Below, in pieces: positions 1-8,715 of a DNA stretch of 40,868 bases. Location of the stretch: assembly GCA_016194505.1 (NCBI GenBank), contig JACQBK010000102.1, positions 1 through 40,868 on the forward strand. The letters are read 5' to 3'. The DNA comes from Ignavibacteriales bacterium (GTDB lineage Bacteria > Bacteroidota > Ignavibacteria > UBA10030). A model generated the notes under the pieces. That model did not search any database and was not told where the DNA came from. It saw only the letters and a list, made by a program, of their open reading frames with translations. A program made the translations under genes and the position numbers. The number at the start of each line of letters is the position of its first letter. The first letter of the stretch is position 1.

Positions 1-1
1 A

Positions 2-337
2 GCCACCACCCCCGATAGCCTGCTCGCCCTTGCCCAAAGTTTGGACAGCATCTCGATTTCGTTTAGGCATCGCACGATTTCCGGCTCCATCGTCTTTATT
101 GAAGCAAATAATGTATTCCTGAACCTCGGCAGTGAGGATGGCATTAGGGCTGGTCAGCGGGTGTTTGTGTACGCCGCGGGTTCAGAACAATCAGAACAGA
201 AAAATAATGAAGCCGGTAAAGTGGGGGAGTTGCAAGTGGTGGAGGTGCGGGGTCCGCATCTTTCGCATACGAGGATTATTTCGGGAGAAGGAAAAATTAA
301 AATGAAGGATAAGGTGCAAGTAACGGTCGTGAAGTAG
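2..337 (+). CDS. C-terminal end of a FlgT_C-like / CsgG-associated type protein (5' truncated)
   Basis: The reading frame is open from base 2 to the TAG at 335-337, so this is the C-terminal ~111 residues of a protein that begins before the window. An internal TTG at 41 is unlikely to be the true start. The visible part is a small beta-rich domain with a pattern like FLNLGSEDGIRAGQRVFVY followed by GKVGELQVVEV and a closing stretch ending in KDKVQV. This spacing (NlGs-dG-kvGd ... GkvgelqVvev ... isG ... GDkV) is what I know from the FlgT C-terminal domain family, often found at the end of envelope or CsgG-like lipoproteins. The role cannot be given from this fragment. It is 88 bp upstream of the protease gene, with a weak inverted repeat (338-344/386-392) in the gap. 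Confidence 0.6.
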   Translation, partial: ATTPDSLLALAQSLDSISISFRHRTISGSIVFIEANNVFLNLGSEDGIRAGQRVFVYAAGSEQSEQKNNEAGKVGELQVVEVRGPHLSHTRIISGEGKIKMKDKVQVTVVK

Positions 338-425
338 GGTTTGCATAATCCTTCTTGCTTTTCACCCATCACTTTGCTATTTTAAGCAAACCACAGATGA
401 CCTCACCTTTACGTGCAGCCGCTTC

Positions 426-1622
426 ATGGAGAAGGCAGTAAACCTCGCAGAGACGGAAAAGTTACAAACAACCTTCAGAGAATCACCAGCTTCACACATC
501 TCGAACCAACAAGTTTCATCAACTGCTCCCGATAAGCAAACCGCCAAGCGGTATGCGCGCGTTAAGATTATCGTCAGCATTACGGGCAGTATACTGTTTT
601 TTGCCCTGAGTGTAACACTGCTGATGACAGGGGGCACGAGTGTCATCGAGCAAAAGGTGAGGGATCTTACCGCCAATGATTATGTGGTGTTTCTCTTGTT
701 CGCGGCTGTGCTTGGCTTGCTGGAAAGCGTCCTCACGTTTCCGCTGAAATATTATTCCGGCTACCATCTTGAGCACAAGTATAAACTTTCCAATCAGACA
801 TTGGTTGCCTGGCTGTGGGAAGGAGTGAAGGGAATGTTGGTCGGTATTCCTATCATTACGTCATTGTTATTGGCATTTTATTATTGCCTCAAAAATTTCG
901 GAGCGATGTGGTGGCTGCCCATCGGAACAGTATTGTTTATTGTTTCCGTCGTGCTTGCGCGCCTCGCGCCCGTGTTGATTTTTCCGTTGTTCTATAAATT
1001 CAAGCCATTGGATGAAGGAGAGTTGAAAAATAAAATTCTTGCTCTCTGCAAAAAAGTCGGCATGTCGGTACAAGGGGTGTTCGTCTTTGACATGAGCAAA
1101 AACACGAAGAAAGCAAATGCCGCTTTTACGGGTGTAGGAAAATCCAAACGGATCATTTTAGGCGATACGCTCGTTGCAAATTTTACGGACGATGAGATTG
1201 AAACGATTTTCGCCCACGAATTGGGTCATTATAAATTGAAGCATATCTGGGTAATGATGATCGTGGGCACTGTGAGCAGTTTTCTGGGGTTATATCTTAC
1301 GGCGGTGTTGTATCAAATGAGTCTCTCATGGTTCGGTTTTTCAAAGATCGAGCAAATAGCAGCATTGCCGTTGCTTGGATTGTGGCTTGGGCTGTACTCG
1401 TTGGTTACAAGTCCGCTATCGAATATGCTTTCCCGTGCACACGAACGTGCCGCCGATAGATTTGCGATAAAGACATCAAACAACAAGCAGGCGTTTATCA
1501 ACGCATTGCGAAAGCTGGCGGTGGTGAATCTCGCGGATACAGCGCCGCATCCGTTGATTGAATTCTTGTTTCATAGTCATCCGTCAATCGAAAAAAGAAT
1601 TCGTGCAATTGAGCAGCTTTGA
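426..1622 (+). CDS. M48 family metallopeptidase (Ste24/CAAX-protease type)
   Basis: A 398-residue integral membrane zinc protease. The catalytic HExxH motif is HELGH at residues 264-268, followed by the third zinc ligand region RAHERAADRFA (Glu340), in the arrangement of Ste24-type M48 peptidases. Hydrophobic segments lie near residues 50-68, 85-103, 140-165, 165-190, 275-300 and 305-330, so the active site is bracketed by membrane helices. In bacteria such enzymes are thought to act in membrane protein quality control; the substrate here is unknown. The ATG at 426 has no clear ribosome site and the first ~45 residues are polar and unlike the family, so the true start could be further in. The next gene, plsC, begins 15 bp after the stop, suggesting co-transcription. 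Confidence 0.88.
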   Translation: MEKAVNLAETEKLQTTFRESPASHISNQQVSSTAPDKQTAKRYARVKIIVSITGSILFFALSVTLLMTGGTSVIEQKVRDLTANDYVVFLLFAAVLGLLESVLTFPLKYYSGYHLEHKYKLSNQTLVAWLWEGVKGMLVGIPIITSLLLAFYYCLKNFGAMWWLPIGTVLFIVSVVLARLAPVLIFPLFYKFKPLDEGELKNKILALCKKVGMSVQGVFVFDMSKNTKKANAAFTGVGKSKRIILGDTLVANFTDDEIETIFAHELGHYKLKHIWVMMIVGTVSSFLGLYLTAVLYQMSLSWFGFSKIEQIAALPLLGLWLGLYSLVTSPLSNMLSRAHERAADRFAIKTSNNKQAFINALRKLAVVNLADTAPHPLIEFLFHSHPSIEKRIRAIEQL

Positions 1623-1637
1623 CGCGGAGCCGAGAAA

Positions 1638-2348
1638 ATGATCGTAACGTTATTGAAGGCATTGATTATTGGGATCGTGACTGTTCCGTTATCGCTGTTG
1701 GCTGTGCTGGCGGGCCAATTGCAAAAAAGTGGAAGAATGTATCACGCCATCGCTCGCGGATGGTTAGGGTTTATATTATGGATTTACGGGATTAGGGTCA
1801 CGATTCGCGGCGTTGAATTTCTTGACCCTTCGAAACAATATATTTATGTTTCCAACCACGCGAGCATGTTTGATATACCGGCGGTGATTACAGTAATCCC
1901 GGATCAGATTCGCATTGTATTCAAAAGGGAGATAACGCAGGTGCCATTTTTTGGTTGGGCAATGAAATATGGCAGTTATGTCATCATTGATCGGGCACAT
2001 GCAAAGGATGCGATGAAAAGTTTGGAGAACGCGGCGGAAAAACTTAGCCAAGGCCAGTCGGTGTTGTTATTTGCAGAAGGAACACGCACGATGACCGGAA
2101 AACTCCAACCGTTTAAACGGGGGGCTTTCACGTTAGCTGTCAAGACCGGCATGCCCATTGTGCCTGTTGCAGTCAATAATACGTTTGGCATTTTGCCCAA
2201 AGGCTCAAAAAACGTTCAGCCAAGGGATATTACTGTAGTGCTTGATAAACCGATTGCTGTGCCTGAAAGCGACGGGAAAGAAGTTGAGTTACTCCTCATG
2301 AATGAAGTGCATAAAGCCATTGAGAAAAATTACATCGAACAATCATAA
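1638..2348 (+). CDS. plsC: 1-acyl-sn-glycerol-3-phosphate acyltransferase
   Basis: This enzyme acylates lysophosphatidic acid to phosphatidic acid at the inner face of the cytoplasmic membrane, the second acylation step of phospholipid synthesis. The 236-residue protein has an N-terminal hydrophobic helix (about residues 3-27), the catalytic HX4D motif in NHASMFD (His74, Asp79) and the substrate-binding motif EGTR (Glu147-Arg150) in FAEGTRT. Motif IV (PIVPVAV) follows near residue 172. Length and motif spacing are ordinary for PlsC. It sits 15 bp after the M48 gene and 8 bp before gatC, within a tightly packed forward run. Confidence 0.93.
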   Translation: MIVTLLKALIIGIVTVPLSLLAVLAGQLQKSGRMYHAIARGWLGFILWIYGIRVTIRGVEFLDPSKQYIYVSNHASMFDIPAVITVIPDQIRIVFKREITQVPFFGWAMKYGSYVIIDRAHAKDAMKSLENAAEKLSQGQSVLLFAEGTRTMTGKLQPFKRGAFTLAVKTGMPIVPVAVNNTFGILPKGSKNVQPRDITVVLDKPIAVPESDGKEVELLLMNEVHKAIEKNYIEQS

Positions 2349-2356
2349 GATACTCT

Positions 2357-2650
2357 ATGTCCGTTACCTTAAAAGATGTTGAGCATATGGCCAAGCTTGC
2401 GCGATTGGAGTTTTCTGAAGAAGAAAAGCAAAAATTCACCCACCAGTTGAATGACATCCTCGCGTACGTGGAGCAGTTAAATAAACTGGATACGAGTAAA
2501 GTTGAGCCGCTTTCGCATGTCATTGAGCTGAGCAACGTCTTCCGCGATGATGCGGTCAAGCCGGGACTTGCCACTGAGGAAGCATTAAAGAATGCTCCCG
2601 CGAAGTCGGATAAATTTTTCAAAGTTCCCAAAGTTATAGGTGATAAATAA
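2357..2650 (+). CDS. gatC: Asp-tRNA(Asn)/Glu-tRNA(Gln) amidotransferase subunit C
   Basis: GatC is the small subunit of the GatCAB complex, which amidates mischarged Glu-tRNA(Gln) or Asp-tRNA(Asn). The 97-residue product begins MSVTLKDVEHMAKLARLEFS and contains the helical segments (FTHQLNDILAYVEQLNKLD) and the EPLSHV motif typical of the family, with the usual length. gatA and gatB are not in this window, so the complex genes are scattered. The stop of gatC is 3 bp before the start of kdsB, so the two are probably co-transcribed and translationally coupled. Confidence 0.93.
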   Translation: MSVTLKDVEHMAKLARLEFSEEEKQKFTHQLNDILAYVEQLNKLDTSKVEPLSHVIELSNVFRDDAVKPGLATEEALKNAPAKSDKFFKVPKVIGDK

Positions 2651-2653
2651 CCG

Positions 2654-5069
<2,416 letters not shown>

Positions 5070-5142
5070 GGTAGCTCAAAAACCGAGTTAAGTTTTAAAA
5101 ACGAGTCTAGGGGTTAATCCAAATATTTCTTGTAATTTAATT

Positions 5143-5171
5143 TGTAGAGCGAAATGACATTTCGCTCTACA
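5143..5171. repeat. Perfect 29-bp odd palindrome between convergent genes
   Basis: TGTAGAGCGAAATG and CATTTCGCTCTACA are exact reverse complements separated by one base. It lies between the ends of pyrG (+) and the small protein gene (-). There is no T-run on either side, so a simple intrinsic terminator is doubtful, although the stem could still stop or protect both transcripts. The same architecture (perfect arms, 1-nt centre) recurs with other sequences at 18646-18670 and 18678-18700. Confidence 0.75.
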
Positions 5172-5205
5172 GCTAAACTATCGTGGTGGCAGCAACCCTC
5201 GCTTC

Positions 5206-5700
5206 TTATTTCCTTTTCTTTGATTGAGATGTTTTACGCGATGAGGGCTTAAAGGCTTTCAGTTCCACCTCTAAATTTTTTATTTGAGCTTCGAGATTTC
5301 GCCTGCTTGTAATAAGTTCTTTCAAGAGTGTATCGTACTTTTCCTGCCCCGCTCCTTCTCTTCGGCTTATTTGGCTGATAACGCCGTATATCATGAGGCA
5401 TGCTACAAGCATCACTCCTAACAAAACGTAAATCCATACAACCTTAGCATTAAGCTCGCGTCGGAACAATTCCGAGTTGTAGACAATAATATTTTCGAGC
5501 TCTCCAACTTTCTTTGCCATTTCAACAGTCTCGCGTTCCTTTGCAAGCTTAGCACTATCCTGCTGCGTTGAGCTTGATTGTACCATGGAAGAGTAAGGTT
5601 TCTTCACCATTCTTTTTGGCTGTGCAAAAACGAGTGATAGCGTGTGAGTCAGCACTACGCAAAGAACGAAGTAGCCCACTTTTTTCATCGAGATTTTCAT
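5206..5700 (-). CDS. Small membrane protein with signal-like N-terminus and coiled coil, unknown function
   Basis: Not recognised. From the ATG at 5700 (MKISMKK...) the protein is about 164 residues; an ATG three codons upstream (5709) is the alternative. I prefer 5700 because a weak GGATGG lies 5 nt before it. A basic start and a hydrophobic stretch (VGYFVLCVVLTHTLSLVFA) look like a signal peptide or first membrane helix, followed by a Ser/Gln-rich linker and a charged region. A second strong membrane helix (VVWIYVLLGVMLVACLMIYGV) precedes a helical, charged C-terminal segment predicted to be coiled coil (LLKELITSRRNLEAQIKNLEVEL) and a very basic Lys/Arg/Ser tail. It could be an envelope scaffold, but nothing around it fixes a role. 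It is convergent with pyrG. Confidence 0.6.
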   Translation of the reverse strand: MKISMKKVGYFVLCVVLTHTLSLVFAQPKRMVKKPYSSMVQSSSTQQDSAKLAKERETVEMAKKVGELENIIVYNSELFRRELNAKVVWIYVLLGVMLVACLMIYGVISQISRREGAGQEKYDTLLKELITSRRNLEAQIKNLEVELKAFKPSSRKTSQSKKRK

Positions 5701-6019
5701 AAAACCCATCCAGTATTGATTGTAGGAAATTGGAAATGCCCGTTTTGCCGAGGGAGCATTATATTGTCCTCAAAAGTATGAAGTAGACGCTCAAAAGTCA
5801 ATGCAGGATGCTGCAATGTTGAGCGTTGAATTTTACCCCCTCTTTCTCTATCTTGCGCCAGTGCTTTACAATGAATGCTCTCGTTCTTGTCCCGCCATGC
5901 CTGCGGCAGGCAGGTTGTACGGTTCCGTTCTTTGGAATCCCGCTCAATGAACGGGATCCAAAAAGCGGGAGATTCCGTAAAGCGGGACAAGCTCCTCGCA
6001 AAGACAATTATTTTCTCAG
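5701..6019. other. Gene-free spacer with nested inverted repeats
   Basis: This 319-bp spacer lies between divergently oriented genes and should hold promoters for both, but I see no convincing -35/-10 pair. Its right half (5886-5991) is a complex hairpin: CTTGTCCCGC at 5886-5895 pairs with GCGGGACAAG at 5982-5991, and inside it GGAATCCCGCT (5935-5945) pairs imperfectly with AGCGGGAGATTCC (5964-5976). The 20-bp palindromic unit at 5895-5914 sits just inside the left arm. Short open frames here are by-products of the repeats. Confidence 0.6.
5895..5914 (+). repeat. 20-bp palindromic unit, copy 1
   Basis: CCATGCCTGCGGCAGGCAGG, with the 15-nt core TGCCTGC-G-GCAGGCA being a perfect odd palindrome. 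It follows CCCG and interrupts the left arm of a larger hairpin (5886-5991). Other copies are at 8497-8516, 18590-18609 (opposite orientation) and 40485-40505. Confidence 0.8.
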
Positions 6020-6925
6020 ATGTCTCAAGTTGCCATAACTATCGAGAACAAAAACCCTATGCACTTATTTGAGATGATGAAGAGATTTAGGAAGGGGGTC
6101 ATCATTGCCGCCTCGCTGGTAATAATCGAGAACGTTGCATGGATTCTCGAGCCGGCGCTGTTCGGCAACGTCATAGATGCTTTGATTGATAAAGCGACTG
6201 CCGCGGCGCCTCTTCAAAAGGGCGCTCACGTTCTACCGCTCCTGATATGGATTTTTGTATTTATCATCAATTCCGGAACGGGAGTTATCCGGCGTATTTG
6301 GGATCAAAAGATTTTCTTACGGATTTTCACGCAAATTGCAACTGAGATTTCTGAAACCGCTCAAAGGGAGGGCTATAGTGTTTCCAAAACGGCTGCCTTA
6401 GCTCAACTTTCGGAACAATACATTACGTTTTTTGAGTATCGGATGCCGGAAATTACCGAGCAGATTATCGCTATCGGCGGAGCGGTGATAGCCTTGGCGA
6501 CGTTCGATTGGCGAATTTCCCTCACATGTTTGACGATTGTCCTGCCGCTGCTCTTGATCAATCAAGTGTATAATAAGAAAGTAAGCTCGCTCCAAAAAGA
6601 CTTGCACGATATTTATGAAAGCACGTACGATGTATTTTCCAGACAGCAGTCCGAAGAAGTGCGCGCGTACTATGCTACTTCCGCTCGTTTTAAACAGAAA
6701 ATTGCCAATTGGGGAGCATTGAATTTTGGCATGGTGCGTGGAGCGCTGTTGCTTATCTTCTTGGCTGTTCTCTACATTGCCATTGATCTCGATAATTTCA
6801 GCACGGGAGAAATTTACGCCATTGCATCGTATATCTGGACATTCGTAACGACATCGGAGTATATTCCGGAGCTTATGGAAAGCTATACATCGCTCAAGGA
6901 TATTTCGCGGCGCATACAGGAATAA
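6020..6925 (+). CDS. ABC transporter six-transmembrane domain protein without an ATPase domain
   Basis: A 301-residue integral membrane protein with about six hydrophobic segments (near residues 27-45, 71-92, 145-160, 165-185, 238-260 and 265-285). The cytoplasmic-loop pattern IYESTYDVFSRQQSEEVRAYY is like the coupling region of type I ABC exporter membrane domains. It resembles the ABC_membrane_3 family (ABC transporter six-transmembrane domain-containing proteins), which occur as stand-alone genes. No Walker A, signature or Walker B motif is present, and no ATPase gene is nearby, so it is either complemented elsewhere or works without ATP hydrolysis. The start could also be the internal ATG in NPMHLFEMM. 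The stop is 25 bp upstream of the LuxR-type gene, suggesting one transcript. Confidence 0.72.
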   Translation: MSQVAITIENKNPMHLFEMMKRFRKGVIIAASLVIIENVAWILEPALFGNVIDALIDKATAAAPLQKGAHVLPLLIWIFVFIINSGTGVIRRIWDQKIFLRIFTQIATEISETAQREGYSVSKTAALAQLSEQYITFFEYRMPEITEQIIAIGGAVIALATFDWRISLTCLTIVLPLLLINQVYNKKVSSLQKDLHDIYESTYDVFSRQQSEEVRAYYATSARFKQKIANWGALNFGMVRGALLLIFLAVLYIAIDLDNFSTGEIYAIASYIWTFVTTSEYIPELMESYTSLKDISRRIQE

Positions 6926-6950
6926 GGACGCTATTAAACTGTTCGACCCA

Positions 6951-7379
6951 ATGATTAAAACCATTATAAAATTCGGGCTTATTACCGGCGTGGCGATTGC
7001 CGTAGTCAGAATGCTCGAATTTTCATATTTCTCTAACCAGATTTCCATCAAACTGTATATGACGGTCGTGGGAGTCGGTTTTCTCTCGCTCGGGGTCTAT
7101 TTAGGCTTGAAGCACCGAAAACAAAAGGTGCTGGTTACCTACAAAGAAATTTCAGACTCGCAGGGACCTCTCCCCGCGCCCCGGGAAGATATTCTCACGG
7201 AAAGGGAACTGGAAGTTCTGCGGCATATCTCCCAGGGGCACTCCAATCAAGAAATTGCCGATCGTTTATTTGTTTCCCTCAACACGATCAAGACACACGT
7301 CAATAATATTTACAGTAAGCTCGGTGTTAAAAGAAGGACGCAAGCTCTTTCGAGAGCAAAGCAGCTCCATCTGCTTTGA
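6951..7379 (+). CDS. Membrane-anchored LuxR-family transcriptional regulator
   Basis: A 142-residue protein with two N-terminal hydrophobic helices (about residues 4-22 and 35-55), a short linker, and a C-terminal LuxR-type helix-turn-helix from about residue 82 to 142. The HTH has the full signature LTERELEVLRHISQGHSNQEIADRL and SLNTIKTHVNNIYSKL. There is no receiver domain, so it is not a classical response regulator; the signal is presumably sensed in or through the membrane. Membrane-bound LuxR proteins of this size are frequent in Bacteroidota, often next to a DUF4199 protein, and one follows here at 7895. The target genes are unknown; the preceding ABC-type membrane protein gene is a plausible partner. 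Confidence 0.83.
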   Translation: MIKTIIKFGLITGVAIAVVRMLEFSYFSNQISIKLYMTVVGVGFLSLGVYLGLKHRKQKVLVTYKEISDSQGPLPAPREDILTERELEVLRHISQGHSNQEIADRLFVSLNTIKTHVNNIYSKLGVKRRTQALSRAKQLHLL

Positions 7380-7478
7380 CCGATGTTGATTTGGTTTGCG
7401 AAATTTACCTTTCGCCTGTTCTATCGAAATGCTTCTTAAAAATCTCCAAGACCCAATATCTGTTGTTAATAGACAAAC

Positions 7479-7632
7479 TTTATGCCGTCCCTACGGGACT
7501 CTTTAAACCTTGTATTGTTTTCTATAGACTTATCGCTCCTACGGAGCTCTACTGCTGTTAAGTCCCGGGGGGACGAAATGTTTTTAGATATTTTTTAGAA
7601 AAGCTAACGGAGCTCCGTTAGGAGCGGCATAA
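7479..7632. repeat. MITE-like element with imperfect inverted ends and internal short palindromes
   Basis: The left end TTATGCCGTCCCTACGGGA (7479-7497) resembles the reverse complement of the right end (7611-7632), which begins TTATGCCGCTCCTAACGG. Inside are GTCCC-TAC-GGGAC (7487-7499), GCTCC-TAC-GGAGC (7535-7547) and the perfect 18-mer CTAACGGAGCTCCGTTAG (7604-7621). Repeats of this CTACGG style are, to my knowledge, common in intergenic regions of Bacteroidota and relatives. No transposase is encoded. Confidence 0.6.
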
Positions 7633-7764
7633 TCTTTTCTTGGAGAAGATATATTTCCTTCGACCTAACTCTTTCAGGTGAAAAAGACTCAAAAATTCAA
7701 AAATCATACTTTCGGGTGATGCGAAAACGCATTTCTGATCGTATTTTTGCATTGTTCATTGTGC

Positions 7765-7853
7765 TGTCATTCCGGTCCCGCTTTGCGGGATAAACTTCAA
7801 CCGGAATCCAGGAATTTAAAAGGAACTGGACTCCCGCTTTCGCGGGATTGACA
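7765..7853 (+). repeat. 89-bp repeat element with TGTCA/TGACA ends (uninterrupted copy)
   Basis: It begins TGTCATTCCGG and ends GGGATTGACA, with internal hairpins CCCGCTTTGCGGG and CCCGCTTTCGCGGG and an inner CCGGAAT matching the start. A second copy in reverse orientation lies at 18509-18625 and aligns along the whole length, but carries a 20-bp palindromic insertion exactly between the bases corresponding to 7780 and 7781. Confidence 0.75.
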
Positions 7854-7894
7854 CAAAATAGTTTTTTTTGTATCATCTTTTATAAGGAGGCATC

Positions 7895-8416
7895 ATGAGT
7901 CCTACCGTTCGGATGGGAATAATATATGGCATTCTCACAGCCATCGGCATAGAGATTTATTCCATGCTTGAGTTCGCCGTTGGGCTCCACGGCAAGTATC
8001 TTTCCATTGGCCAGTATGTCGGCTATCTGCGCTACGTTGTTTTGTTTATCGGTTTATTTCTCGGGATCCAAAAAGTGCGGGATGCTGTGCCCGGCGGTGA
8101 AATCACATTCTTGCAAGGATTATGGGCAGGGATTATTATTTCCGTCGTAGCAGGGCTAATAGTAACGTGCTATGAAAGGTTCTATTTAGCATTCATCAAT
8201 CCAGAATTTTTCGATACCTGGATCCAATTTACGATAGATGAAATGAAGAAAAAGGGCGCATCGGCAGCAGCCATGAATGAAGCAGTCCAACAAGCGCAGA
8301 TGTGGAAAAGCCCTTGGCTGCAATGGTCAATTTATATTATCGAAACATCGGTTATTGGATTTATTTTTTCACTGATACTTGTTCCCTTGCTCCGCAAAAA
8401 GAAAACAAAACAATAA
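7895..8416 (+). CDS. DUF4199 family membrane protein
   Basis: A 173-residue protein with four hydrophobic helices (about residues 5-24, 45-61, 76-98 and 145-166), a hydrophilic segment between helices 3 and 4 carrying the WIQFTIDEMKKKGAS pattern, and a basic tail. The layout and the text around FYLAFINPEFFD match the DUF4199 family of Bacteroidota. Function is unknown; its recurrent proximity to membrane-anchored LuxR regulators suggests a sensory or partner role. The start is well supported by AAGGAGG ending 5 nt before the ATG. No in-frame alternative is needed. Confidence 0.78.
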   Translation: MSPTVRMGIIYGILTAIGIEIYSMLEFAVGLHGKYLSIGQYVGYLRYVVLFIGLFLGIQKVRDAVPGGEITFLQGLWAGIIISVVAGLIVTCYERFYLAFINPEFFDTWIQFTIDEMKKKGASAAAMNEAVQQAQMWKSPWLQWSIYIIETSVIGFIFSLILVPLLRKKKTKQ

Positions 8417-8496
8417 ATAATAGCTAGAGGTCATCTCAAAAAATATGGTCAGGGCTTGCGCCAGAGGCGCACGCGTGCGCCATCTGTTTGGCGTAT

Positions 8497-8516
8497 CCCT
8501 GCCTGCGGCAGGCAGG
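8497..8516 (+). repeat. 20-bp palindromic unit, copy 2
   Basis: CCCTGCCTGCGGCAGGCAGG; the last 19 bases form a perfect odd palindrome. It differs from copy 1 (5895-5914) by a single base (A to C at position 3). Confidence 0.8.
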
Positions 8517-8556
8517 CGCCTTTGGCGGAGAAGCCCATGATTATTTTTCATTTTTT

Positions 8557-8576
8557 CCCCGACCTGAAGGTCGGGG
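8557..8576 (+). terminator. 8-4-8 hairpin CCCCGACC-TGAA-GGTCGGGG
   Basis: A perfect 8-bp GC-rich stem with a TGAA loop, preceded by a T-run and followed only by TTATTAAATAA. It is a candidate terminator for the DUF4199 gene, about 140 bp upstream, but the U-tract is weak, so it may instead belong to the repeat family together with the second hairpin at 8608-8627. Confidence 0.4.
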
Positions 8577-8607
8577 TTATTAAATAATTCTCAGTTCAGA
8601 ATTATAA

Positions 8608-8627
8608 CCACGTCCTTTAGGACGTGG
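8608..8627. repeat. 8-4-8 hairpin CCACGTCC-TTTA-GGACGTGG
   Basis: A perfect 8-bp stem with a 4-base loop and no T-run after it, 32 bp from the first hairpin and of identical geometry. Probably a dispersed palindromic repeat rather than a terminator. Confidence 0.5.
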
Positions 8628-8715
8628 ACACAATCTGCCTCCATGTGAGGATTTCAACCCTGAAAAAATCGATCCTAAATCATCATTATACACATTCATC
8701 ATAGGAGTTAAAACC

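Larger units (their letters stand above)
7380..7894. other. 515-bp gene-free spacer filled by two MITE-like elements
   Basis: No gene is supported here. The spacer contains one element at about 7479-7632 and another at 7765-7853, listed separately, plus a small ATGCG-AAAA-CGCAT hairpin at 7719-7732. The last bases carry a strong ribosome site (AAGGAGG, 7883-7889) for the DUF4199 gene. Confidence 0.6.
8417..8715. other. 299-bp spacer rich in hairpins
   Basis: Begins with a GTCATCTCAAAAAA string (8430-8443) just after the stop codon, continues with GC-rich inverted repeats around GGGCTT (8454-8459) and AAGCCC (8531-8536), includes a copy of the 20-bp palindromic unit, then two 8-4-8 hairpins, and ends with the AGGAG ribosome site of the VOC gene. 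The hairpin at 8557-8576 may terminate the DUF4199 transcript. Confidence 0.55.

Noticed and set aside
5143-5171. Palindrome after pyrG as an intrinsic terminator
   Set aside because: No T-run follows on either strand, so it is listed as a repeat.
5826-6072. Two overlapping short forward frames upstream of the ABC-type membrane gene
   Set aside because: Both are translations of the nested inverted repeats and the palindromic unit (CLRQAG-type peptides).
7376-7561. A 61-codon open frame after the luxR gene
   Set aside because: It runs through the CTACGG-type repeat element, has no ribosome site and no protein-like composition.
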